DNA of 14,008 nucleotides. Source: CAZNMF01 sp035547155. GTDB taxonomy: Bacteria; Acidobacteriota; Vicinamibacteria; Vicinamibacterales; SCN-69-37. The position numbers and the translations under genes are program-made. This document shows, piece after piece, positions 6,112 through 12,798 of the stretch (position 1 is its first letter; each line of letters begins with the position of its first letter). The stretch lies in NCBI GenBank assembly GCA_035547155.1, contig DASZVJ010000182.1:1-14008 (forward strand), written 5' to 3'. The notes beneath the pieces were generated by a model. The model worked only from the letters and a program-made list of their open reading frames with translations. It made no database searches and was not told the DNA's origin.

Positions 6112-7161
6112 ATGGCAGCACCATCCGCAGAACGTACCGAACGCGAAGACCGGACTGACAAAGAACGTCTGAAGGCCGTCGAGCTGGCTGTTGGCCAGAT
6201 CGAAAAACAATTCGGCAAAGGCTCGATCATGCGGCTCGGCGGCAAGGACGCCATCGCGCCGATTCCCGCCATCTCCACCGGATCGATCAGCCTCGACTGG
6301 GCACTGGGCGTCGGCGGCCTGCCGCGCGGACGCGTGATCGAGATCTTCGGACCGGAGTCGTCGGGCAAGACGACGCTGGCGCTGCAGACGATCGCGCAGG
6401 CGCAGAAGCTCGGCGGCGTGGCGGCGTTCGTCGACGCCGAGCACGCGCTCGACGCGCAGTACGCGCAGAAGCTCGGCGTCGATCTCGACAACCTGCTCGT
6501 CTCGCAGCCGGACAACGGCGAACAGGCGCTCGAGATCACCGAAGTCCTCATCCGCTCCAACGGCGTCGACGTCGTCGTCGTCGACTCGGTGGCCGCGCTC
6601 GTCCCGCGCGCGGAAATCGAGGGCGAGATGGGCGAAGCGCAGATGGGCCTGCAGGCGCGCCTGATGTCGCAGGCGCTCCGCAAGCTGACGGGCGTCGTCG
6701 CCAAGTCGAAGACGTGCCTGATCTTCATCAACCAGCTGCGCGAGAAGATCGGCGTGATGTTCGGCAATCCCGAAACGACGACCGGCGGCCGCGCGCTGAA
6801 GTTCTACGCATCGGTGCGCGTGGACATCCGCCGCATCGGCGCGATCAAGGACGGCGAGACGGTCGTCGGCGGCCGCACGCGCGCGAAGATCGTCAAGAAC
6901 AAGGTCGCGCCGCCCTTCCGCGAGGCGGAAGTGGACATGATGTACGGCGAAGGCATCTCGCGCGAAGGCGACCTGCTCGATCAGGGCGTCGAGCGCAAGA
7001 TCGTCGAGAAGAGCGGCACGTGGTTCTCTTACGGCGGCGATCGGCTCGGCCAGGGCCGCGAGAACTCCAAGACCTTCCTCAAGCAGAATCCGGAGATCGC
7101 CGCGGCGATCGAGCAGAAGCTGCGCAAGGAAATGGGACTGCCGGCCGCGACCGAAGAGTAG
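6112..7161 (+). CDS. recA: Recombinase RecA
   Basis: This 349-aa ATP-dependent strand-exchange protein forms filaments on single-stranded DNA, drives homologous recombination and, where LexA exists, activates its self-cleavage. Landmarks are Walker A GPESSGKT (80-87), the catalytic glutamate E110 in VDAEHALD, Walker B VVVVD (154-158), and the DNA-binding L2 loop from NQLREK to ETTTGG (207-226). The C-terminal domain has KNKVAPPF and the usual acidic tail ATEE. No intein or gap is seen. The frame is open back to 6010 without a stop, but the promoter at 6028-6056 and the Shine-Dalgarno at 6102-6107 favour 6112. It stands alone, diverging from gpsA and converging on the 50-aa gene at 7228-7380. 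Confidence 0.98.
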   Translation: MAAPSAERTEREDRTDKERLKAVELAVGQIEKQFGKGSIMRLGGKDAIAPIPAISTGSISLDWALGVGGLPRGRVIEIFGPESSGKTTLALQTIAQAQKLGGVAAFVDAEHALDAQYAQKLGVDLDNLLVSQPDNGEQALEITEVLIRSNGVDVVVVDSVAALVPRAEIEGEMGEAQMGLQARLMSQALRKLTGVVAKSKTCLIFINQLREKIGVMFGNPETTTGGRALKFYASVRVDIRRIGAIKDGETVVGGRTRAKIVKNKVAPPFREAEVDMMYGEGISREGDLLDQGVERKIVEKSGTWFSYGGDRLGQGRENSKTFLKQNPEIAAAIEQKLRKEMGLPAATEE

Positions 7162-7176
7162 ACGCTCCAGCCCCCT

Positions 7177-7217
7177 GGACGCGCGTCCGCGCCGCGCTCG
7201 ACGGCCGGACGCGCGTC
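7177..7217. repeat. Two copies of a self-palindromic GGACGCGCGTC motif between convergent genes
   Basis: GGACGCGCGTCC (7177-7188) is a perfect 12-bp palindrome. Its first 11 bases recur at 7207-7217, 30 bp on. The pair fills most of the 66-bp gap between the convergent recA and the 50-aa gene, so it could act as a bidirectional terminator or a protein site. No T-tract follows on either strand, and CG-rich palindromes arise easily in this composition. Confidence 0.4.
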
Positions 7218-7227
7218 ATCCTACCCG

Positions 7228-7380
7228 CTATCCCCCACGCTTGAAGAACTGCACCGCGCGCTCGTGGCGCTCGGCGGCGGCGCGCGTACGGAACGTGCCA
7301 AGATTGCGGCGGCGTCCGGTTTTCGGATTGCGCTTGCGCGAATACAGTCGATACTGACCCGACGACAACTTGCGAATCAT
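7228..7380 (-). CDS. Small basic protein (50 aa), AP2/integrase-arm-like
   Basis: The 50-aa product begins MIRKLSSGQYRLYSRK, continues NPKTGRRRNLGTFRTRAAA and ends HERAVQFFKRGG. It is very basic. The pattern of short beta strands (QYRLYSR, RRRNLGTF) followed by a helix (RAAAERHERAVQFFKR) resembles the three-stranded-sheet-plus-helix fold of AP2-like or integrase arm-type DNA-binding domains; this is my inference, and no catalytic integrase domain is attached. I recognise the sequence as similar to small uncharacterised proteins in Acidobacteriota. The ATG at 7380 is supported by GGAGG (minus strand, 7391-7387) with 6-nt spacing. Upstream in-frame sequence to 7554 is a shadow of the hydrolase gene. 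Function is unknown. Confidence 0.8.
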   Translation of the reverse strand: MIRKLSSGQYRLYSRKRNPKTGRRRNLGTFRTRAAAERHERAVQFFKRGG

Positions 7381-7406
7381 GGCTCGCCTCCCCCGCCGTG
7401 CGCTGC

Positions 7407-7414
7407 AAAGAGGA
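7407..7414 (+). promoter_or_regulatory. Ribosome binding site deciding the hydrolase start
   Basis: AAAGAGGA lies 9 nt before the GTG at 7424. The upstream alternatives in the same frame, ATG at 7379 and TTG at 7370, have no such sequence, so the GTG is preferred. Confidence 0.5.
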
Positions 7415-7423
7415 TGCCCCGAC

Positions 7424-8425
7424 GTGGAGGCGCCGCCCTTCACGATCCCGAGGACGCTCGCCGCGTGGCAGCACCGGCGGCGTGACGTGCGACGAACGTT
7501 GTGGGCACTGCTCGGTGATCTGCCGCCGCGCCCGAAACGTCCGCGCGTGCACACGCTGTCGCGCGAGCCGCGCGATGGCTACGTCGTCGAGCGATTCGAG
7601 ATCGACAACGGCGCCGGCGCACGCGTGCCCGGCTATCTGCTGCTGCCGGCTGGCGCGAGCGCGACGAATCGTGTGCCCGCGATCCTGTATCACCACTGGC
7701 ACGGCGACGAATACGACGTCGGCAAGGAAGAGATCTTTCAGCATCGACATACGCCGGACGATCCAGGCCCCACGCTGGTCCAGCGTGGCTACGCCGTGCT
7801 CGCGATCGACGCGTACGGGTTCGGCGAGCGCGGCGGACGCGGACCTGGCGGTGCGCACGAGCGCGGTCGCGACGAAGAGCTGAGCGCGAGCAAGCTCAAT
7901 CTCTGGATGGGACGGACGCTCTGGGGCATGATCGTGCGCGACGATTTGATCGCGCTCGACTATCTCTGCTCGCGCCGCGAGATCGACACGTCGCGCATCG
8001 GCGCCACGGGCATCAGCATGGGCGCGACGCGCACGTGGTGGCTGATGGCGCTCGACGACCGCGTCGCCGCCGGCGTCGCGGTCGCGTGCCTGACGCGCGC
8101 GACGAATCTCGTGCGGCATCGCGCGCTCGCCGAGCACGGCATCTACTACTACGTGCCAGGGCTGCTGCAGCATTTCGACACCGAAGCCGTCATAGCGCTC
8201 ATCGCCCCGCGGCCGGCGCTGTTCCTCAACGGCGATCGCGATCCCGGATCACCCGTCGACGGCATCCGCACGATCGCGTCGGTGGCTCGCGACGCATACG
8301 CGCGCTATCGGCAGCCGTCGCATTTCGAGAGCCGCATCTATCGCGGCGTCGGCCACGAGTACACGCCGGACATGTGGACGCGCATGCTCGCGTGGATGGA
8401 TCGGTGGATCGGACGGCAGGATTAG
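7424..8425 (+). CDS. Alpha/beta hydrolase (dienelactone hydrolase / acetyl esterase-like)
   Basis: This 333-aa serine hydrolase (from the GTG) has a recognisable alpha/beta fold. The first strand and oxyanion region is AILYHHWHG (about 86-94) and the nucleophile elbow is GISMG (196-200, Ser198). The acid is probably D271 or D273 in NGDRD, with catalytic His311 in GVGHEYTPDM. The strand-turn AYGFGERGGRG (130-140) is typical of the dienelactone hydrolase and acetyl-xylan-esterase-like superfamily. The N-terminal helix WQHRRRDVRRTLWALLGDLP also occurs in that group. No signal peptide is seen, so it is probably cytosolic. The substrate cannot be told from the sequence. The frame is open to ATG 7379 and TTG 7370, but the residues before 7424 look non-coding and lack a ribosome site. 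The DUF4126-type gene follows after a tandem repeat. Confidence 0.85.
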   Translation: MEAPPFTIPRTLAAWQHRRRDVRRTLWALLGDLPPRPKRPRVHTLSREPRDGYVVERFEIDNGAGARVPGYLLLPAGASATNRVPAILYHHWHGDEYDVGKEEIFQHRHTPDDPGPTLVQRGYAVLAIDAYGFGERGGRGPGGAHERGRDEELSASKLNLWMGRTLWGMIVRDDLIALDYLCSRREIDTSRIGATGISMGATRTWWLMALDDRVAAGVAVACLTRATNLVRHRALAEHGIYYYVPGLLQHFDTEAVIALIAPRPALFLNGDRDPGSPVDGIRTIASVARDAYARYRQPSHFESRIYRGVGHEYTPDMWTRMLAWMDRWIGRQD

Positions 8426-8493
8426 GGACCAGGGGACCAAGGGACCAGGGGGCCAGGGGACCAAGGGACCAAGGGGCCAAGGGACGAAGGGAC
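8425..8493 (+). repeat. AAGGGACC tandem repeat abutting two genes
   Basis: Nine near-identical 8-nt units (AAGGGACC, AGGGGACC, AGGGGGCC, AAGGGGCC, AAGGGACG) run from the last base of the hydrolase stop codon to the base before the ATG at 8494. The same 8-mer, on the minus strand, forms the repeat at 12711-12794. The last units supply GAAGGGAC directly before the ATG, so the array may also serve as the ribosome binding site of the next gene. Confidence 0.9.
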
Positions 8494-9084
8494 ATGGATC
8501 TCTCGATCGGCGCGGACTCGCTTCTCATGCAGACCTTGTTGTCGCTGGGCGTCGGCATCGGACTCGCCGCGGCTGCCGGACTCCGCGTGTTCGTGCCACT
8601 ACTTGTGCTCGGCGCGGCGGCGCATGCAGGCTGGATTCCGCTGACGCCAGGCTTTGCGTGGCTGGCGTCCCCATCCTCGCTCGCGATGTTGAGCGTCGCG
8701 ACGATCGTCGAGATCGCGGCGTACTACGTGCCGTGGGTCGACAACCTGCTCGACGTGATCGCCGGGCCGCTTGCCGTCCTGGCCGGCGTCGTCGCGACCG
8801 CAGCCGTGATGACGGACCTGCCGCCGGCGTTGCGCTGGAGCGCGGCCATCATCGCCGGCGGTGGCACAGCCGCGGCGGTGCAGGGACTGACGTCGTTGAC
8901 GCGCCTCAAGAGCTCCGCGCTGACCGGCGGCCTCGCCAATCCCGTCCTCGCGACGGTCGAGCTCGCCGGCTCGATCGCCACGTCGTTCATTGTCATCATC
9001 GTGCCGCTCGTTGCGTTGATCGTCGTGTTGGCGATCGTGTGGATCTCGTGGCGCATCGGACGACGGCGGTCTCGCCGGGCCTGA
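8494..9084 (+). CDS. DUF4126-type integral membrane protein
   Basis: This 196-aa hydrophobic protein has helices near 13-44, 63-80, 85-106, 113-131 and a long one at 155-188, ending in a basic tail RRRSRRA. The start of the first helix, GIGLAAAAGLRVFVPLLVL (21-39), and YVPWVDNLLDVIAGPLAVLAG (78-98) fit the DUF4126 family as I know it; its function is unknown. The tandem repeat ends at this ATG and gives a weak GAAGGGAC ribosome site. Family members often begin just before the first helix, so the in-frame ATG at 8527 (MQTLLSLG) is a reasonable alternative start. It converges on the ABC ATPase gene across a REP-like pair. Confidence 0.82.
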   Translation: MDLSIGADSLLMQTLLSLGVGIGLAAAAGLRVFVPLLVLGAAAHAGWIPLTPGFAWLASPSSLAMLSVATIVEIAAYYVPWVDNLLDVIAGPLAVLAGVVATAAVMTDLPPALRWSAAIIAGGGTAAAVQGLTSLTRLKSSALTGGLANPVLATVELAGSIATSFIVIIVPLVALIVVLAIVWISWRIGRRRSRRA

Positions 9085-9122
9085 CGACCTGGCGGACGGC
9101 CGGGGGCGCCCGATGAGGCCTC

Positions 9123-9198
9123 GTAGGGGCGGCCCCCTGTGGCCGCCCGAATCGACAGTCGCGATCCCGATCGGGCGGGCACAGGAGCCCGCCCCTAC
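9123..9198. repeat. Inverted pair of GTAG-headed REP units (BIME-like), overlapping an ATPase stop codon
   Basis: The left unit is GTAG (9123-9126), then a perfect 8-bp stem GGGCGGCC (9127-9134) and GGCCGCCC (9141-9148) with loop CCCTGT. The right unit, on the minus strand, is GTAG (9198-9195), then stem GGGCGGGC and GCCCGCCC (9194-9173) with loop TCCTGT. The two differ by compensating stem changes, so the fold is kept. They lie between convergent genes, where the hairpins could end transcription from both sides. The stop TAG of the leftward ATPase gene is the TAG of the right-hand GTAG. No RAYT transposase gene is in the window. Confidence 0.85.
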
Positions 9199-9971
9199 AC
9201 GCGATCGAACACGAACGCCGATTGTCCCGACGCCGTGTGCACGACTTCCGCATTGACGGCGAACACCGTGCGGCACACGTCCGGCGTGATGATCTCCGCC
9301 GGTGCGCCGGCGCCGACGAGCGATCCGGCATGCAGCACAATCGCCGCATTCGCGTAACGCAGCACCGCACCGAGATCGTGCGTCGCCAGCGCGACCGTCC
9401 CGCCGCGATCGGTCAGCGCCCGGCAAAGCGCGAGGATCGTGAGCGCGTGCTCGAGATCGAGATGCGCGGTCGGCTCGTCGAGCAGGATCACGTCCGGCTC
9501 GGTCGCCAGACAGCGCGCGATGGCCACGCGCTGGCGCTCGCCTCCTGACAATCGATCGACCGTCCGCAGGCGCAGCGACTCGAGATCGCACAACGCGATC
9601 GCCTTCTCTACTGCGTCGCGATCGCTGCGGCCGAGCGGCTCGAATCGTCCGCGATGCGGATGCCGCCCCATCTGCACCGTCTCTTCGACCGTGAACGCGA
9701 AGTCGCAGCGCGTGTCCTGCGGCAGGAACGAGATGCGCTTCGCGAGATCGCGACGCGCCATCGTGTCGATCGGCGTGTCGCCGAAGAACACGCGGCCGCT
9801 TTCCGGCGTGCGAATGCCGGCGAGCGCGCGCAGCAGCGTGCTCTTGCCGCTGCCGTTCGGCCCGACGAGCGCGGTCAGCGTGCCGGCCGCGAGACCCGCC
9901 GTCACGCCGTGCAGGACCTCGCGTCCGCCGAGCACGACGCGCAGATCGCGGCCTTCGAGCACGGTGCTCAT
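9195..9971 (-). CDS. ABC transporter ATP-binding protein, BtuD/FecE-like (probable cobalamin importer)
   Basis: This 258-aa ATPase would power uptake through the adjoining FecCD-type permease. It shows Walker A GPNGSGKST (37-45), Q-loop Q85 in SFLPQDT, signature LSGGERQRVAIARCLA (141-156), Walker B VILLDEPTAHLD (161-172) and switch His198. The length fits class II importer ATPases. The frame extends upstream to 10910, but that is a shadow of the permease. ATG at 9971 overlaps the permease stop in ATGA. The last codon and stop lie in a REP unit, so the C terminus may have been changed by its arrival. Iron-siderophore and heme importers share this fold; B12 is inferred from the adenosyltransferase in the same operon. 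Confidence 0.93.
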   Translation of the reverse strand: MSTVLEGRDLRVVLGGREVLHGVTAGLAAGTLTALVGPNGSGKSTLLRALAGIRTPESGRVFFGDTPIDTMARRDLAKRISFLPQDTRCDFAFTVEETVQMGRHPHRGRFEPLGRSDRDAVEKAIALCDLESLRLRTVDRLSGGERQRVAIARCLATEPDVILLDEPTAHLDLEHALTILALCRALTDRGGTVALATHDLGAVLRYANAAIVLHAGSLVGAGAPAEIITPDVCRTVFAVNAEVVHTASGQSAFVFDRV

Positions 9972-11020
9972 TCGTGCGCCTCGCGCAGCCGCCGCAGCAG
10001 CAGGAACAGAAAGAACGGCGCGCCGCACAGCGCCGTGACGACGCCGAGGCGAATCTCGACAGGCGGCCGCGCCGTGCGCGCGAGCAGATCGCAGCAGACG
10101 AGGAACGTCGCACCGCCGAGCGCGCTCGCAGGAATGAGCGTCCGGTGCGACGGTCCGAGCAGCAGCCGCGTCGCGTGCGGCACGATCAGCCCCACGAATC
10201 CGACCATCCCGGCCACGGCCACCGACGCGCCGGTCAGCAGCGCCGCCGTGAACACGAGCAGCCGCTTCGCGGCCTCGACGTCGACGCCGAGCGCTGCCGC
10301 GCTGTCCTCGCCGAGCAGCAACAGATCGAGCGTCCGCGTCTGCAGAATCGCCGCGGCGAACCCGAGCAGCACGAACGGCGCGGACAGCCACACGTGCGCC
10401 CACGTGCGCGAGTCCAGACCTCCCATCATCCAGAAGACGATGTCCTGCGCGACCTGCCACGTGACGATGTTGAGCGACAGCAGCAGGCTCGACACGGCGC
10501 TCAGAAACGATCCGACGGCGATGCCCGCGAGCAGCAACGTCGTGATCGGCGTCGCGCCGCCGCGCGTCGAGATCGCGTAGACGAAGAACAGCGACAGCAG
10601 CGCCGCCACAATCGCCGCGATTGGCAGCGTGACGACGGAAATCGTGCTCCAGCCCGTGACGAACGTGATGACGGCGCCGAGCACGGCACCGGGACCGACG
10701 CCCGTCAGACTCGGCTCCGCGAGCGGATTGCGAAACAGGCCCTGCATGATCGCGCCGGCCGTCGCGAGCCCCGCGCCAACGACAACGGCGACGAGCACGC
10801 GCGGCAGACGGATGAGCCAGACGATCGCGACGTCCGCCGGCGCAAGGCCCGCGGGGTCGACGAGGCCCGGCAGCAGTTTCATCGCGAGGACGCGGACAAC
10901 GGTCGACCACGCCAGCGGCGTGCTGCCGATGACGATGCCGGCGACGATCGCGAGCGCGAGCGCCGGCAGCACGACGAGATAGAAGATCGATGGTCGAACC
11001 CGGCGCGATTCAGCGGCCAC
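9968..11020 (-). CDS. FecCD/BtuC-family ABC transporter permease
   Basis: This 350-aa inner-membrane protein would form a homodimeric channel for cobalamin or a metal chelate. About ten hydrophobic helices are visible. The family block starts at RLPRVLVAVVVGAGLATAGA (71-90) and continues IMQGLFRNPLAEPSLTGVGP to about 110. The late block VAGMVGFVGLIVPHATRLLLG (about 266-286) leads into the ATPase-coupling loop. The GTG at 11020 is chosen for its Shine-Dalgarno GGAGAGG with 6-nt spacing and its 11-nt overlap with the binding-protein gene. The stop overlaps the ATPase ATG by 4 nt. Substrate is not readable from the permease alone. Confidence 0.94.
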   Translation of the reverse strand: MAAESRRVRPSIFYLVVLPALALAIVAGIVIGSTPLAWSTVVRVLAMKLLPGLVDPAGLAPADVAIVWLIRLPRVLVAVVVGAGLATAGAIMQGLFRNPLAEPSLTGVGPGAVLGAVITFVTGWSTISVVTLPIAAIVAALLSLFFVYAISTRGGATPITTLLLAGIAVGSFLSAVSSLLLSLNIVTWQVAQDIVFWMMGGLDSRTWAHVWLSAPFVLLGFAAAILQTRTLDLLLLGEDSAAALGVDVEAAKRLLVFTAALLTGASVAVAGMVGFVGLIVPHATRLLLGPSHRTLIPASALGGATFLVCCDLLARTARPPVEIRLGVVTALCGAPFFLFLLLRRLREAHE

Positions 11021-12002
11021 GGTCCGCCTCTCCGTAGAGCACGCGGGCCAGCGTCTCGACGAGCCGCGCGGTGTACGGCGACCACGCGTAGAACACGTCG
11101 TTTTCGATCACCACGACGTGCCCGAGCCGAGCGGCCGACGTCGTCGCGACCGCAGGACGTGCGAGCAGCTGCGCGCGCACAGCGGCGGTCTGACCGCGAT
11201 TGGCACCCGCGATGATCCAGTCGGGATCCCAGCGCGCAATGTACTCGTCGGTGATGCCGTTATAGCCGACGAGCCCGTGCGTCGCCGCGACGTTCTCCGC
11301 GCCAAGCACGCGCAGGATGTCGTTGAAGATCGTTTCCTGGCCGTACGTGTAGGCGCCGCCGAGCCCGAGCACGCGCGGCGCCGGCGCATTGGCCGGCCGC
11401 ATGGCCGCAGCGCGCGTGATGGACGCATGAAAGTCCTGCCGCACCGTCTCGGCGCGCGCGTCCTCGCCCGTGAGGTACCCGATCAAGCGAATGTTGTCCT
11501 CGATGGCCTGCAGCGTCTCGAAACGTGAATAGATCCGATGGACCGGCACGCCCGCCTGACGCAGCAGGCCGGGCAATTCCCATCGCGCGGACTCGTCGGT
11601 CAGCACGAGATCCGGATTCGCGCGGAGCACGATCTCGGGATCGGTGGCGATGACGGGATGGAAGCGGTGGACGAACGGCAGGACGTTGCTGCTCGCCTCG
11701 AGATACGCCGTTTCGCTGACGCCGACGATACGCTCGGGTGGCACAATCGCGTAGAGATACTCGTCGATCGACCAGAACTGCGAGACGATGCGCTGCGGCG
11801 CGTGCGTGAGACGCGTGCGCACGCCGTCCGCGCCGATGGCGTCGCGCGGATACGACTTCTCGCCGATGACCACACGTTTCTCGTACGCCCGATCGGGACG
11901 CTCGGGCGGAGGCACGAGCCCGCCTGGCGTGCGCGCCTGCACGAGCACGGCAATGCCCACCATCGCGACGACGAGCCCGCCAAGCAGTGTCCGTTCGTAC
12001 AT
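11010..12002 (-). CDS. Periplasmic substrate-binding protein of the BtuF/FecB type
   Basis: This 330-aa protein has one N-terminal hydrophobic segment (about 5-22, LLGGLVVAMVGIAVLVQA), followed by two alpha/beta lobes joined by a long helix (about 165-200), the layout of class III binding proteins. Family marks include APQRIVSQ (68-75), ERIVGVSE (90-97), NPDLVLTDES (129-138) and DPDWIIAGAN (259-268). No lipobox cysteine is present, so it is either cleaved after VQA and free in the periplasm or held by its N-terminal helix. ATG at 12002 is chosen because the hydrophobic segment follows it directly; the in-frame extension to 12077 shadows the adenosyltransferase. It lies 4 nt after the adenosyltransferase stop. 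It probably receives cobalamin from the TonB receptor. Confidence 0.88.
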   Translation of the reverse strand: MYERTLLGGLVVAMVGIAVLVQARTPGGLVPPPERPDRAYEKRVVIGEKSYPRDAIGADGVRTRLTHAPQRIVSQFWSIDEYLYAIVPPERIVGVSETAYLEASSNVLPFVHRFHPVIATDPEIVLRANPDLVLTDESARWELPGLLRQAGVPVHRIYSRFETLQAIEDNIRLIGYLTGEDARAETVRQDFHASITRAAAMRPANAPAPRVLGLGGAYTYGQETIFNDILRVLGAENVAATHGLVGYNGITDEYIARWDPDWIIAGANRGQTAAVRAQLLARPAVATTSAARLGHVVVIENDVFYAWSPYTARLVETLARVLYGEADRGR

Positions 12003-12006
12003 CCTG

Positions 12007-12585
12007 CTACCAGGCCCGCGACCAGCGCGGGCCTTTGTGTCCAGTGTCCGCACGCAGCGAGCTCTTGACGCCTGCATCGAGCTCGAGCTTCCGGCCGATC
12101 AGCCACAGCAGATCGGACAGACGGTTGAGGTACGCGAGCAGCGTGGGCTGCACCGGCTCGTCAGCTTCGCCGAGCCGGACGACGGCACGCTCGGCGCGGC
12201 GGCAGACCGTGCGCGCGACGTCGAACGCGGCGGCCGCCGTGTGTCCGCCCGGCAGCGACCAGTCCGCGATGATGCCCTCGATCGCTTCGATGCGGTGGAC
12301 TTCCTTCGTCAAGCGATCGACGAGCGCTTGCGCGATCGACGGCGGCTCTTTGCGGCTGTCCGGCGCCGTCGCGAGCGCCGCACCAACCGTGAACAGCTCG
12401 ACCTGAATGGACTGCACGAGCGCGCCGATCTCCGCGTCGTCGCAGATCGAGCGCGCGAAACCGAGCTGCGACGTCAGCTCGTCGACCGTCCCGTACGCCT
12501 CGACGCGCAGCGACGCCTTCGACACGCGCACCCCGCCCCCCAGCGCCGTCCCGCCATCGTCACCGGTCTTGGTTGCGATGCTCAT
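12007..12585 (-). CDS. Cob(I)alamin adenosyltransferase, PduO type
   Basis: This 192-aa enzyme transfers the 5'-deoxyadenosyl group of ATP to cob(I)alamin, making coenzyme B12. PduO-type marks are TKTGDDGGTAL (5-15), RVEAYGTVDELTS (27-39), PGGHTAAAAFDVARTVCRRA (112-131) and YLNRLSDLLW (152-161). The expected trimer-forming helical bundle length is complete. The ATG at 12585 is preceded by a purine-rich GAAGAGAGAA that can serve as Shine-Dalgarno. It heads the tight operon with binding protein, permease and ATPase, coupling import of corrinoid to its activation. Upstream is the TonB-dependent receptor gene, separated by 213 bp of repeats. No cobalamin riboswitch is seen in that gap. Confidence 0.95.
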   Translation of the reverse strand: MSIATKTGDDGGTALGGGVRVSKASLRVEAYGTVDELTSQLGFARSICDDAEIGALVQSIQVELFTVGAALATAPDSRKEPPSIAQALVDRLTKEVHRIEAIEGIIADWSLPGGHTAAAAFDVARTVCRRAERAVVRLGEADEPVQPTLLAYLNRLSDLLWLIGRKLELDAGVKSSLRADTGHKGPRWSRAW

Positions 12586-12600
12586 GATGGTTCTCTCTTC

Positions 12601-12626
12601 GGGCCGCCACGGGGGGCGGCCCCTAC
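12601..12626 (-). repeat. GTAG-headed REP unit upstream of the adenosyltransferase gene
   Basis: On the minus strand GTAG (12626-12623) is followed by a perfect 8-bp stem GGGCCGCC and GGCGGCCC with loop CCCCGT (12622-12601). Dimensions (4 + 8 + 6 + 8) are identical to both units at 9123-9198, while the stem sequence differs in both arms together. It ends 15 nt before the adenosyltransferase ATG, so it would sit in the mRNA leader of that gene if transcription begins upstream. Confidence 0.8.
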
Positions 12627-12665
12627 GCGGGCTTCAGGCCACGGGCCACGGGCTACAGATGGCCC

Positions 12666-12691
12666 GTAGAGGCGCCCCTTGTGTGACGCCC
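12666..12691 (+). repeat. Degenerate GTAG-headed REP unit
   Basis: GTAG (12666-12669) is followed by AGGCGCCC (12670-12677), a 6-nt spacer and TGACGCCC (12684-12691). About five of the eight stem pairs remain. It resembles the GTAGGGGCGG unit at 9123 and faces away from the unit at 12601-12626, making a tail-decayed pair. Between them is another small dyad, ACGGGC and GCCCGT, around 12650-12667. Confidence 0.5.
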
Positions 12692-12710
12692 GGCCCGGCT
12701 TCGAACTTAA

Positions 12711-12794
12711 CCCTTCGTCCCTTGGCCCCTGGTCCCTTGGTCCCTTGGTCCCTTGGTCCCTTCGTCCCTTGGCCCCTTGGTCCCTTCGTCCCCT
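12711..12794 (-). repeat. AAGGGACC tandem repeat downstream of the TonB-receptor gene
   Basis: Ten or so 8-nt units read GGTCCCTT, GGCCCCTT or CGTCCCTT on the plus strand, that is AAGGGACC on the minus strand, the same unit as at 8425-8493. It starts 4 nt after the TonB-receptor stop codon and continues toward the adenosyltransferase gene. With the REP units it accounts for nearly all of the 213-bp gap 12586-12798; no gene or riboswitch is seen there. Confidence 0.9.
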
Positions 12795-12798
12795 GCCG

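Noticed and set aside
8425..8493. Tandem repeat as a CRISPR array
   Set aside because: Units are 8 nt and contiguous with no spacers, and no cas genes are present.
9974..11215. Plus-strand open frame (413 aa) opposite the permease gene
   Set aside because: Composition dominated by Arg, Glu, Gln and His repeats; a shadow of the hydrophobic permease codons, not a disordered protein.
12586..12798. Cobalamin riboswitch before the adenosyltransferase gene
   Set aside because: No B12-box-like sequence (AGCCAGGAGACC-type) or long structured leader is visible; the gap is occupied by repeats. A riboswitch, if present, is more likely upstream of the receptor gene outside the window.
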